Positions 34,263 through 46,017 of a DNA stretch of 64,000 bases are shown here, one piece after another; position 1 is the first letter of the stretch, and every line of letters starts with the position of its first letter. The notes under the pieces are model-generated. The model was not told where the DNA came from, did not search any database, and saw nothing but the letters and a program-made list of their open reading frames with translations. A program made the position numbers and the translations under genes. Source of the stretch: Mixophyes australis (lineage: Eukaryota; Chordata; Amphibia; Anura; Limnodynastidae); assembly GCA_036250195.1 (NCBI GenBank), contig JAVHZZ010000009.1, forward strand, positions 96,767,771 through 96,831,770, in the 5' to 3' direction.

Positions 34263-34510
34263 TATTCTGGAAAGAAAAGAAGGCAGGTCGCCTCATAGTG
34301 TACTATTATAGGGAACAAAACGTATAAATATGGTGATTTATAGTATGCGTACCAGATATCTTCTTGTTTGTTGAGCATATCAGATTTTGGTCCTCATACC
34401 TTTACTCGGGACGTTATCAAGGATCCCAAAATATGTACCCGGAATAACAGAATATGGAAAAGACCAGCAGTAGTGTATTACCTTTGTTAAGCCTGCACCT
34501 TGCACCCATG

Positions 34511-34573
34511 CCACGATGCGCTTTAGCAGTCGTCTCCACAGAGCAGAGACAACAACTGCTAAGGTGCATGGTG
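34511..34573. repeat. Short hairpin repeat, copy 1
   Basis: An imperfect inverted repeat: CGATGCGCTTTAGCAGTCGT on the left, and GACAACAACTGCTAAGGTGC on the right. It would fold into one stem with a short CACAGAGCA loop. A second copy lies at 34648-34712. Possibly a very small MITE; no ends or target duplication are certain. Confidence 0.6.
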
Positions 34574-34585
34574 CGGTGGCAGGTT

Positions 34586-34647
34586 AATGAAATGGGTTTC
34601 GATGGCCAAGCAGCTGCATGCAAACCTCACATCACCAAAACCAATGC
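34586..34647 (+). pseudogene. Tc1 transposase fragment
   Basis: The sequence AAATGGGTTTCGATGGCCAA, then GCAAACCTCACATCACCAAA, duplicates part of the Tc1 element at 34905-34970 with several mismatches. It is the residue of a separate or duplicated Tc1 copy, cut off by hairpin copy 2. Confidence 0.65.
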
Positions 34648-34712
34648 CACCATTCGCCTTAGCAGTCTTGTCTCCACAGAGCGGAGACAACGACTGCTAA
34701 GACGCATGGTGC
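34648..34712. repeat. Short hairpin repeat, copy 2
   Basis: CACCATTCGCCTTAGCAGTC pairs with GACTGCTAAGACGCATGGTG across a GACAACG-TCTCCACAGAGCGGAGA middle. It is a close relative of 34511-34573, about 137 bp away, and sits between a Tc1 scrap and a SINE tail. Confidence 0.6.
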
Positions 34713-34716
34713 TGTA

Positions 34717-34810
34717 AGCTCCAATGGGGCAGGGACTGTTGTGAATGAGTTCTCTGTACAGTGCTGCGAAATCAGTGGTGCTATATAAATAAATGGTGAT
34801 GATGATGGTG
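34717..34810 (+). mobile_element. SINE 3' fragment
   Basis: AAGCTCCAATGGGGCAGGGA, then GAGTTCTCTGTACAGTGCTG and a GCTATATAAATAAATGGTGA tail with GATGATG repeats: the 3' third of the SINE seen whole at 33529. Confidence 0.75.
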
Positions 34811-34814
34811 GTGG

Positions 34815-35665
34815 GTAAAAGTAGCTAATACTCTGCTGGTTTCATAGCTGAAGAGTTCCGAACTTCCACAGGCATTAATCTAAGCACAAAAACTGTGCGA
34901 CAGGAGCTAAATGGAATGGGTTTCCAAGGCCATGCCGCTTCATGCAAACCTCACATCACCAAGACCAATGCCAAGCGTCGGATGGAGTGGTGTAAAGAAC
35001 ACCGACACTGGACTGTGGAGCAATGAAAACGTGTTATGTGGAGTGACGAATCATGCTTCTCTGTTTGACAGTCAGATGGGAGAATGTGATGCTGAGAAAA
35101 CGTTACCTGCCTGACTGCATTATGCCATCTATGAAGTTTGGTGGAGGAGAAATAATGATATGGGGCTGTTTTTCAGTGTTTGTGGGCTAGGCCTCTTATC
35201 TCCAGTGAAGGGTAATCTTAATGCTTCAGCATATCTAGTTATTGTGGGCAATACTATGCTTCCAACTTTGTGGCAACAGTTTGGGGAAGGTTTTTTTTTA
35301 TTCCAACATGACTGCCCCAGTGCACAAACCAAGGACATGGTTTGATGAGTTCAGTGTTAAAGAACTTGACTGTGCCACACAGAGCCCTGACCTCAACCCC
35401 ATCAAACACCTTTGGGATGAACTAAAACCAATATTGCGAACCAGGCCTTCTCGTCCAACATAGTGTCTGACCTCATAAATGCTCTACAGAATGAATGCGC
35501 ACAAATTCCCACAGAAACACTCCAACATCTTGTGGAAAGCCTTCCAAGAAGAGTGGAAGCTGTTATTACTGCAAAAGGGGGACCAACTCGATATTAAAGT
35601 ACATGTATTTGAATACAATGTCATTACAGTCCCTGTTGGTGTAATGGTCAAGCGTCTTTAGTACA
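34815..35665 (+). pseudogene. Tc1-like transposon remnant, 5'-truncated, disabled
   Basis: A Tc1 transposase would cut and rejoin the element at TA sites. Visible pieces in changing frames are: an end of the DNA-binding region (ELNGMGFQGHAASCKPHITK), RRMEWCKEHRHWTVEQ followed by a TGA, VMWSDESCFS with the first catalytic Asp near 35040, FQHDCPSAQTKDMV with the second Asp near 35308, and TQSPDLNPIKHLWDEL near 35390, where the third acidic residue (usually Glu in IEHLW) reads Lys. The 3' part (GGTGTAATGGTCAAGCGTCT) matches the end region of fish Tc1 elements. Several stops and frameshifts are present. Confidence 0.82.
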
Positions 35666-37908
35666 TATAATGTATATGTTAATATGTAATTATTCTTTAT
35701 TATATACTTAAATATGTTGCATATATGTATTTATATAGCAATCTTTAAAAAAATGTGGATGAATCAGTTGCACTAATGTCAATGCATCCACTTAAAAAAT
35801 TATTGAACGGTCTGTTTTATCCAAACGGTAGTTTAATCACCATGTACAGGCCAATTAGGACGGAATGATGTTGGGTAATGTATCTACTTCAAATAGTAGT
35901 TTATTCCACCTTGTTTTTAGTGTAACCAGTGTGTACAAACCCATTGGGACCAGTATAATGTTGATTATTTGTGGTTCACTACACAGATTAACCTTATACT
36001 GCCATAATAGGTTTGCACCAGTGGCATCTCTACATGAATGCAAGATGTACAGTGCACACAGTGCCTTTAGCCAAGGGGATCCGTACCACCCACCTATTGG
36101 CAGATGCCTATTAGGTTATAACAGGTGTCAGTAGATGTGAGTAGGGAGGTTAATCCACACGTTGTCTCTTAACCAGAGCACTGTTTTTTTTTAAGTACAG
36201 GGTACATGTTATAAATGTAAAAAGCAGTATTGTGGAATCAGGATAGGTATAGAGGGAGCTAAGTACTGCACGTCTGTACGGCACTACGACAGTCCTATGC
36301 AGTAAGGAATGAGCATTGCGCATACACGGAAGACATTCCAGATGGACAGCCCTGCGTGTCCAGCTTTCTGATCACTGGAGACAGCATAGAGCCCCCATCA
36401 GTCTCAACACACCCTGCACCCACTGTTTTTATCTGCCCAGAATGAATTTTGCTCCATTATTTCCACCACATTGTTGCAGTTTTGTGGCTCTGTCTCACAT
36501 CCTGCACCAGTTGTGCCTGCCAATCTCATAGTGGTCACTCCTGCTGACAACCAATCTCCTCCCTTAATGGCTTCTCAGGTAGCATGATATGTCACCTGAC
36601 AGGTAACATATCACAAGCCAGAATACTCATCCACTGGCACTGAGCTGTGCATTGAAAACTTGGTCTGCCTTGTGATGCGTCACCTCTCAGGTGACACATC
36701 AAGTCTCTGGGAGGCAGAAAGGGAAGAGGCTGTAAGCAGGAATGACAACTGCTAGAACGGAGGTCCAGAAGCGTCCACAAGCATGCTAGATAGGTTTTCA
36801 ACAAGTAGGTATTGAACAGGTAGAATTATATCTTGCTGGACTTTAGGAGATCACAATAGCAAAAGGCTCCATTGTAATGCGTAGAACAGTGTTTCTTTGT
36901 TGCAAATTGTAACACCATGTAGCAAAATGTAGCACCCAACGCATTTCCCCATGTGATCTTGGGTTTATCAGAGGCGTGAATGCAGAGGATAAGATGTGGC
37001 ATTTAAATGGACACTAGCCAATGAAAACTGGTTAGGTTTTAACCCTCATGAACCCTTGAAGATTTTTTATTCAAAATCAAACATTACTATTAATATAGTT
37101 AATTCAATCCAAAATTTCCTTTAGACACATGTTGTTCGTATAGTTTCTCATATTTACACTGTTTTTCCTTCTTTTTTTCTTAAAAGGCCAGTTTACACAC
37201 ATTAGGTCTGATTCATGAAGAAACGTAAAATGAAAGTACTGTGCGTTTTTAACAAAAACGCACATTACATTCGTTTTACATTCCTTCAAATGTACGGGCA
37301 GTTGCCTGTACATTAAAAGAAATGATATGCGCTTATCTGTGATTAAGAGTCTCAGCAGATCTTTCCTAGGCCAAAAAGAAGACGTCCCAGTGCTGTATTA
37401 GAAAAGTTGAACCTCCTTGTAACCTGACGCGTTTCTTCTGGTGTGACTTTCTCAAAGGATATGATAAGCACATATCATTGCTTTTAATGTACGGGCAATT
37501 GCTTTACTATTTTATGCTTTTTTATATGTAATAAAACATAGTTGATATTAATTGTTTGTTCAATCTGGAACATACTATACTATATGCTGGTTTGTTTTTG
37601 GAGTTTCTAGTCCTACTTTGGAAGAAAATCCTGAGATTTACCTAAAAAGATTGTGTTGTCCAACATACACATCATATAGGCACATTGTCTATTATATTTT
37701 GGTAATTGTCCACTTTAGCACCAATATTATATACCAATTGAAGTAAACATTTACACTATGTGTGGCACTCGCTCATTTTCTTTTGGAATCTTTCAGATTG
37801 GACATTTGCAAATAAGTGTCTTCAAAGAAGGAAGGAAGGAAGGAAGCTGCCTACTTTCACTATTGGGGTGGCATATAGTTGTCACATAGCGCCTTTCTAG
37901 CTTAAAAA

Positions 37909-37910
<2 letters not shown>
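35666..37910. other. No gene recognised; repeat-like fragments
   Basis: Open frames are at most 89 codons and unfamiliar. At 37205-37300 a GGTCTGATTCATGAAGAAACG stretch resembles one arm of the CCTGATTCATTAAG MITE group. GACGCGTTTCTTCTGG near 37427 and CAACGCATTTCCCC near 36937 recall a repeat common in amphibian DNA, as does GAAATGCGTTGAGGC near 39975. A (GGAA)n run is at about 37828-37845. Confidence 0.45.
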
Positions 37911-37948
<38 letters not shown>

Positions 37949-37960
37949 CTATATCTATAT

Positions 37961-38507
37961 TGTAGCAAGGTCACCCTTCTTGTCACACGGACACCCTGCA
38001 GCCAGACAATTCTTGTTGCAAATCAAATCGCACTTTATTGTTGCATCACATTATCGGCAAACAACCTTGTCAGGACGACACCAGGCAACCTGCATCTGGC
38101 TATACAGCAGTTTTCCTCACTATCAGCCGGCCAATAACTGGCGTCGGCTGCGATACACATATGCACAATACAGTCTTTTATAGTTGTGACTCCTCCCACA
38201 GCCTTGGGTGACTGACAGGAGACACGCCCACTTTGCCATTAAAGGAAGTCTACTCGGGTGCTCTGTAACTACTATTCAGTACAGACCCCACATCAGCTCT
38301 GCTGTTAGCTGTGCAAATAAAACACTTTAGAGCATGTTAGTAAAAATCACACTTTTACTTTGTCACATGTCTCAGACCTGTACGTAACATAACCCAAGTG
38401 CAATGCTATACCTGTGTTACCTGGTCTGCAGTCTTAAGCTGCAGATTCCTCTGGACCTCACCTATCCCTATGCAGGAGAGGTGTGGCGATTAGGCCTCTT
38501 TGTCACA
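37961..38507 (-). mobile_element. Solo LTR in a (TA)n tract, related to the Gypsy LTR
   Basis: It runs TGTAGCAAGG to TTTGTCACA, with ATAT on both sides (37957-37960 and 38508-38511). In minus orientation a CTATAAAAGACTG TATA box (near 38175) is followed by an AATAAA signal (near 38033). Its start and the block CTCCTCCCACAGCC, then GACACGCCCAC resemble the LTR at 29527. No internal element sequence is attached. Confidence 0.75.
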
Positions 38508-38511
38508 ATAT

Positions 38512-40169
38512 ATATTGTGGAAAATTGTCTGTTTTCCAAGCGTTCTCACAAGTAATTTCCTCAGAGGTATTCTGCACACCGTAGATTATACACACTACTT
38601 TGTTGACCAAGTCCCTTTAATATTCTAACCTACATGTCACCAAAGCACATGTACACAGCTTCACCACTGAAAATCTTCTCAGCTATGTAAATTCATAACT
38701 CGGCACTTAGCGGCGACATCCAAATAAGTGCTCATTTGTGTCATTTTAATAATGAGCTAACAACTTGTACAAAATCACTAGCATACATCCTAAGATAGTA
38801 CCTTTATTTTCATTGTTATTTTCATCATTATATCACTGCAGTTATGTGCAATGTAAAAATGAAATAATTAGTCATATAAAATTGTCATTGTATAATGAGA
38901 CCAACACATGCTCAAGATTATTTTCTATTTAGCTTTCTATTCATTAGCATTAATAGCTGAAACTCTGTTTATATCTTGCTTTCAAGTACATGACCTAATA
39001 AAGATAGGTGGGGAGGAGAAGTCAGGTAACCTAAATAGGTTAGTAAGTGCTATTTATTGACATATTAGAAATGCAATGACTACAAAAAAAGCCAAATAGA
39101 TAAATTATTAGATAGCGGAGATTTGAAATAAATATTTTCTATTTTTTGTTTTATTTTTCATTTGAAAGAGTATTTATAATCTCAGTCTTCACTCCTGCTG
39201 CTGAAATAAAAACATGGAAATTGTGTCAGCATAGGATAAAAGTTACAACGAGATGCAGGGTGTAAAGTCAATGGCTGCACCACCCCATTTCACGGCTCAG
39301 TTGCCAACTAATTGAATTCAATCGCAATGCTACAGCAGATTAAGCGACACGGTGAGCTGTTGTATGTGAAAAGCCAATATGTTGTTAGGATTAACGTCAA
39401 TGCAAAGGATATAATTATGATTAGAGATACCAAAATTGCTAAGGGTGAGTACTGGGCTAAGCATTTCAGAATTTTAGATGTATTTTGAGACTGGGAAAAT
39501 AAAATAAGCTTCTTAGGGTAGCTAAAAGCTTACTGTCTTGGTTATGGCTAGAAATAGTTTTGACATTTTTCTTAGTTTGTGTTTAGTTTTCATTGAGGTA
39601 TATGGGCCAGATTCATTAAGAAATGCAAAGTGAACGCATTTTGCATATTTTTTTTTTTAAATGCATTCAGGTGCGCTGGATTTCATCAAGAAGAGGATCT
39701 CAAGAAACGTTTCTAGTTGAATACGGGTTTAATACGGCTCTGCCTATTGCACTTATCTATATACAGACAGACACAACACAGTGTACAATGCATATGTGTA
39801 TATAAAGTCCCATCAGAACATACATGTTAAAAAATTATTATTAAATACATTAACACCTGTTAATAATATAGTCAGTAATTAAAATTGTTTTTTTTTTACA
39901 TTAAATGTATTTATCAGGATGGTAACTACTGTACATAAAATGCATTTTTACATCCTTATGAAGTCTTCCTAGACGAAATGCGTTGAGGCATTACTACTTC
40001 TGTATATGCTAATCAGGTCATACTGCCACCCTGGCCATTTGATGTTATATACCCTGATACTCCTGTGCGGAGATCGTTGGTAATACCTTTAAACCCCTCC
40101 AGGGATCCATACTGGTACAAGTTGACCTACTGCCAAGTACAGATAAGCTTTTATTTATCTTGCAATATA
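38512..40169. other. No gene recognised
   Basis: AT-rich. GGGCCAGATTCATTAAGAAA at 39604 looks like one end of a MITE related to those at 12693 and 49603, but no other end was found. TTCCTAGACGAAATGCGTTG at 39967 is a widespread amphibian repeat motif. Confidence 0.45.
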
Positions 40170-40613
40170 TTGGAGTTTGAGAGCTGTGTTCTTATTGGGA
40201 CGTCTGCCCGTGGTTAAGAAATATTGTATACTGCGGTCGCTGTTTTGCCCGTTCCTGATTCGCTAGGCGGAGCCGAGATTCCCTCCTGGAGACCCTGATA
40301 CAGATAAGCTGGTTTTATATTATCCTCGGGTACGCTTCCATCTATTGATTTGTATTATTATCTGGTGAACATAAGTTACTACACTATATGGCTCCTTTAT
40401 CTCTATTATTCTGGCTGATTGGAGTTTGACAGCGGTCTTTGCATTGAGACGTCTGCCTGTGGTTAAGAAATATCGTATACTGCGGTCGCTGTTTTGCCCA
40501 TTCCTGATTCACTAGGCGGAGCCGAGATTCCCTCTTGGAGACCCTGATACAGATGAGCTGGTTTTATATTATCCTCTGGTACGCCTCCATCTATTGATTA
40601 TTATCTGGTGAAC
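40170..40613. repeat. Direct duplication, two ~200-bp copies 249 bp apart
   Basis: Copies at 40170-40370 and 40419-40613 both start TTGGAGTTTGA, share ACTGCGGTCGCTGTTTTGCC and GGCGGAGCCGAGATTCCCTC, and end TCTGGTGAAC. They differ at about 10% of positions. No coding sense is apparent; probably an internal repeat of an unidentified element. Confidence 0.85.
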
Positions 40614-41833
40614 TGCATTACTCTATACACCTCCTATATATCCCTGTCCACTGATGACAATTGTTTGGAGAGTTTGTAAGCTGTGTTACAGTGGCCCAGC
40701 AAACCTTGTATAAGTTGCACTTGAACTTTTCTATCCCACCTTGTTATCAGAGTGAAATTTCTGCACGCTCGTGTCTGATACGTTTGGTCACTCTGTCTTG
40801 CATTTGGATTAAGACTGGATTATTTATATTTATTGTTGGATATCAACCCAGAGATTTGAACTGCATCCATATGCTTATTTATATTGTACCCACTTTGTTC
40901 AGTAATATCTGCTAACATTACCATTGCGCCTTCTTTCTGTTGTACCTATGATATTTTATTTTCGGCCTTACCAGCCAGAGTTTTGAAGGAAGGCTGCCTC
41001 CTCACATGGAAGAGGTGTATATGTGGGATTAAATTCCATTACTTCACTTATACAATACTGTCTTGATCGCCAGTGTTTATATCTTGTTTTCTACATCTAA
41101 TATAAATATATATATATATATATAAACGCGCAATTAGATATAGTATGGCGCTGTTTACCACATCGATTACCCTAAAAATGATATAATAACTAAAAGAATG
41201 TATGCATATATATATATACACACATATATATTGCTGGTGTGTATATATGAATCAGTCCTAATTAAAAGTGCACATACACTTCACTTTTATATGAGCGGCA
41301 GCCAATAGAAGCCTAGTACCAGATGATCAATCCGGAAGAAATCAGTCACTGCAACAAAAGACAGGCAGGGCGCCTCATAGTGTGATACCAGATATGAAAT
41401 AAACTGGAAAGTGTATTAACATGTGTACCGTAAGGTTAAGATAAACGGTCTTGAAATAAGATGGATCCTCATCAAGGACTATGTTTCTGGATCTCAGCTC
41501 AATAGAAAGATAATGTAGAAAAGAGCAAACATAGTGTAGTATTGTCATATATTATGAAATACACCACGTGGGAGTGATAGCACCGTTTTCAGCATCAATA
41601 CTGCTTAAAGTGATAAAGGTGTGAACCCAAGTGTGGAACCTTCACAGAGGACACCCATATGGACCTCATATATGTATAAGTAAATTCTGCGTACCAGATG
41701 TCCCTTGGGAAACAACAATTCTCAAACGATAAGTAGGAGCTTCCTAATATTGGGCGTGTGTTCCAAAGCCAGAGACTCTGATGCCCCTCAGAAATCAGCA
41801 CTTCTCAAGCAAGTGTTCCAAAACCAGAGACTC

Positions 41834-41836
<3 letters not shown>
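40614..41836. other. No gene recognised; short (TA)n tracts
   Basis: (TA)n runs at about 41103-41124 and 41200-41232. The stretch 41344-41560 shares GCGCCTCATAGTGT and a GCGTACCAGAT phrase with 34284-34370, so both are parts of one dispersed repeat. No protein match was recognised. Confidence 0.45.

Positions 41837-41880
<44 letters not shown>
41837..41880. repeat. (TA)n microsatellite
   Basis: About 44 bp of TA directly abuts the dispersed repeat that follows. Confidence 0.9.
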
Positions 41881-41881
<1 letters not shown>

Positions 41882-42469
41882 AGTTAACCCGTGCATGATA
41901 CTCATGCATTCTAGTCAAATAAAGATACTTAAGGTCTTAAAAAGGTTCTTGTCATGCATTTGGGCCTAGCCCAGGCCTCCTCAGGGGAAGATCGTTACTT
42001 CCCGACGCAAGCGCCCTTTTTAATGTGTGTTCATGAGGTAAATTTACCTCACGAAAATGAGTTTGACCCCTCAACTCGTAAATTTAGCCTTTACTACCCC
42101 TCCCACGGGGGGAAGGGGGGATGATGGAAGTTAACTGACTTGACTATTCTAATTTTTTTGTCAAATAATGTCAGTATACCAAATTTCAGGTCAATTGGAT
42201 GAGCCCTTTCTGAGAAAATAGTTTTTTACACACACACACACTAACGCACGCCTCTACACATGTGTGTTCATGAGGTAAAATTACCCCACGAAAATGAGTT
42301 TGAGCCCTACCAAATTTCAGCCCTTTTTGAATTTTTTTTCCCACACACACTAAGAATTTACTAGGTCAGTGTATAACTCTGCCCAGCAGGTGGCGCTGCA
42401 ACTTGTTTTTTTTTTTTTTCACACACACACACACACAGACAGACAGACGCCACTAAGCATTTATATATT

Positions 42470-42470
<1 letters not shown>
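41881..42470. repeat. Dispersed repeat with internal duplication
   Basis: It begins AAGTTAACCCGTGCATGATA and ends ACAGACAGACGCCACTAAGC plus ATTTATATATTAGAT, ends I associate with a repeat common in fish and frogs but cannot name. Inside it TGTGTTCATGAGGTAAA followed by CACGAAAATGAGTTTGA occurs twice, at about 42025 and 42260. CA tracts and T runs are frequent. (TA)n borders it on both sides. Confidence 0.55.

Positions 42471-42471
<1 letters not shown>

Positions 42472-42513
<42 letters not shown>
42472..42513. repeat. (TA)n microsatellite
   Basis: About 42 bp of uninterrupted TA. Confidence 0.9.
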
Positions 42514-42517
<4 letters not shown>

Positions 42518-43489
42518 ACTACACTCACATCTCAAAAGGGTCCTCTTTTGGGGTGCGCCACATTCTTCCATTTCCAAAGTAGCTAATATATTCAAGATAG
42601 AGAGGGCACTTACCATTTTAGTTAGTTCTCTTTATTTTACTCCAGTGTCTCTACATTTAAGTAGAAAAATAGACAAGACAAGCATACATAAAATAGACTT
42701 GTAGTTACCTGACTTTATATAATACCAAGGGATTATCAGCTATGAGTCAACTCAAGAGATATATTTCAAAGGTGTTTGAGATTATTGTTGCTGATGTATA
42801 AATTATTTTCCTATGCTGTTAAAAATAACAAGTCATCTTATCCTAAACTTCCATTTTTCAAACCTCTCTAGATTCTTCATTTTTTATATCTGACATGCCT
42901 CTGTAAACTCCATGCTGTAAACATAATTCATTGGAGCATCCTCCTGTGAATATACCACAGGTGGCCACAATTAGATATAGATATACTGTACATATAGATC
43001 TAAATTCGCTATGCGTTCCACTGTGGAATGCATAGCAGGAAGGGAAGTTACGCACTTCCGGTTCTCGCAGATTAATCAAGCTTGTCGGCATTTCAACTTG
43101 ATTCAATAACCTCATCTTAGCTCTCCAATGGAGACATTTATCATATCTTGATATCACTTGTTCAACAGAAAAATTAACCACCCTATAGGTATATACCATA
43201 TCATAAATATAAACTATTATATTGTTATAATTATATTGAGCATTCTATTTAACATTAAATTGCTTCAAAATCTCTATTGTCTATCTTGTGTTTTCCAATA
43301 AGCCAACAATTCTCTATTTTATAATGTGTTATATCTTTTATCAGGAAGTTACATTATACAGATTAAAAACTTTGTGAATATAGGACCATATCTGTTGCTT
43401 TAACATCCTTAAACAGCAGCAGATTCATTATTTATTGTTCTTTATGAATGTCATTTATACTAATAAGACAGATTTAGATTCCAAAAATC
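42514..43489. other. No clear gene; flank of the Penelope-like element
   Basis: A 113-codon minus frame at 42858-43199 has no motif I recognise. Because it is directly downstream of the Penelope-like coding region it could be that element's 3' part, but I cannot show this. Confidence 0.4.
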
Positions 43490-44189
43490 AAAAATGACTA
43501 GTCCCTGGCATGATAGTGTGCTTTTGATGGATCCATCTGGCCTCCTTCATTTTTTACATTCATTCTCCATCACCTTCTCTGGATGGTGGTGGTACCCAAA
43601 CTATAATTATATATCTCAAAGTTGATAGTTAATGTTCTTTTTGGAAGAAATGCTTCACAACTGGTTCAATTGTTTGGTCTGTGAACAATGCTTGTCTAAT
43701 TGATGACCTGTGTTTAGCCATGTGTTCACGTAATGTCCTGCTAATCATACCCACATAGGTTACACCACATGGCCATGTCAGAAGATAAATAACATGGTCC
43801 ATTGTACAGGTTAGTCTATATTTTATCTTGATTTTTCTTCCACTATGTGGATGTTGTTCCTGTACACATCTTACAATTAATGCATTTATAGCATTCTGGC
43901 TTTCTCATTCCTAGCCAATTTGAAGTTTTCTCTATAATAGGTCTCATTTCTGGTCTCATCAATAGTTGTTTGAGGTTAGAGCCTTTGCGATAGGATATTA
44001 ATGGTACTATTTTTACATTTATCTTTCAATAATGGATCCATGGTAACAATTGGCCAATATTGTTTAATTGCCTTTTTGGTCCTATATACCTGAGTGTTGA
44101 AGGCTGTTGAAAGAACCAACCGAGCTGTGAGTCCGCTATTTTTACTTTGTCTTTTTTCCACCAACTTGTATTGTTTTTTAGCTACAGGG

Positions 44190-45041
44190 TGTTATGCACG
44201 TTTTGTCGCTATCCAATAATGATTGTCGAATCTTGATTTGTGTTTCCAAAGCACAAAGTAATTTATTATCCAAACGTAGCAGAATAATTCAAGCAAAATA
44301 AAAATAAGTACAGCCGTTACTTATCGCAGGCGCTCTGGATCCAGTGAACAGTCATTCAGGTCTGAAGGCTGTGGTCAAGGAAGACTGGTCACTAAGCTCA
44401 GAGCCCCTGCTTATATGCAGTCAGAAATACAGAAGAACAATGCAGATGATGTGGCTTGCTTCTATTGGTCCAGGCTTCAGGATGGTCCAGTGTACTACAG
44501 GTCATAGGCCAGTTCAAACTAAAATATCCAAAGGTGGGGCTCATCTCTCCAGGGGATTTGCTCCGACTTTCCCGCCAAGAATCCAGTTTCAACTAGTCTA
44601 TTAGCATTTTACAGTTGGTATCACTTTAAACATTTATTCCCTAACATCAATAACTAGAGTATGCAATCTGCGATCTCTTCGGCGAATGAACCGGACAGCT
44701 GCTGATGAATAGGGGAATAAAATGATACTAAACATGACACAGTTCCTGCAACCTAAACCTTGAGTTTCACTAACATGCATATAACTTATAATATTACACA
44801 TAAATACTGCTATATTTTGACATAAATAACTATGTGTTGCAGCTACAATTAATGTGTTCTAATTACAAATGTGTGTGTTGGTGTGAATGTGTATAAAAGT
44901 GTAAAAATTGTTATTGCCACGTGTTGCGGCTGGATACGCCCTTCCACGCTGTAGTGTGCTCTACGCATATTTTCAGACAAAGACAACCAAGTTTGCTCGA
45001 TATTAATTGAAATGACTTTATCCAATTTGCTGACTTCGACA
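44190..45041 (-). mobile_element. Solo LTR, 852 bp, inside the Penelope-like element
   Basis: The reverse complement of this segment matches the LTR at 18482-19331 over its full length with the same TG...CA ends. In minus orientation it has the TATATAAGCAGG and AATAAA-type signals. Penelope-like coding sequence continues on both sides, so the LTR is the younger insertion. Flanks (AGGG left, AGAG right) do not give a clean duplication. Confidence 0.82.
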
Positions 45042-45699
45042 AGAGAGGCACCTCTCTATCGTTTTCTTACTATATACCCTTTGAAGAAAGCATATTTTCA
45101 TATCAAGAAGCAATTCTCCTGTCATATATATCTATGTGTTGTTCTGTAATACACATATAAATTGCGATATTGGTAAACTTTTTTCCAGTGCTTTTGGATG
45201 ATGACTAATAGCATACAAATCTGTATTTGGATCTGTGCGAAAAGTGTGGTGCCAAAACCAATAGTTTTTTGGAAGAGTGTAATAGCCAGGAAATCTATTT
45301 CACTTTTGTCCACATTATATGTGAATTTTACTGATATATCTAACGTATTTATGTCATTCATACACCTTCTGAATTCCTCCTTCGTATCTAGCCAAATCAG
45401 AAAAATATCATCAATATATCTTTTATAATATAGTATTTTAGAACCATAGTCGGGGTAAATGTGGTTCTTCTCAAATTCTGACATATAAAAATTAGCATAT
45501 GCTGGTGCCAAATTAGACTCCATCGTGGTATCTGCTAGTTAGATATAATAGGTATCACTATATTTAAAGTAATTATATTCTAGAACCACTTTCAACAGGT
45601 TTAGTACAAATTCAGTTGGGGGATTAGTTGTTCTTCTCTGCCATTGCCCTTCTGACTGCTTCAACACGAGCTTCATAATAGTATATAATGAAGTCACGT

Positions 45700-46017
45700 C
45701 AGCGCCGGTGCTAGGGTTCACGGCCGCCGCCGCTTGCTTCCCGCCCGCCCCCCGCTCACCGCACACCAGATAAAAGAATAATTAAATAAATGTTACTTAC
45801 CTTTTCTTCCTCTAGCTGCTCCTCGCGATGCATGCTGAGAGGGGAGGGGAGAACTCAGAGGCGCCACCGGACAGACTATCACATGATCACTGACGTCAGT
45901 CAGTGATCGTGTGACTAGTGTGAGATGGAAAAACAGCGGCGGCACCCCTAATCTAGTCAGCGGCGCCCTGCAGGTCCCGGCGCCCTAGGCAACTGCCTAA
46001 TGGGAGCGCCGGGCCTG
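45700..46017. mobile_element. hAT MITE, 318 bp, with 8-bp duplication
   Basis: The ends are CAGCGCCGGTGC on the left and, reversed, CAGGCCCGGCGCTCCC. AGTCACGT lies on both sides (45692-45699 and 46018-46025). It is GC-rich compared with the surroundings and has no transposase. It splits the Penelope-like reverse transcriptase just before its DVTSLYT motif, and the duplicated bases belong to that motif's codons. Confidence 0.87.
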
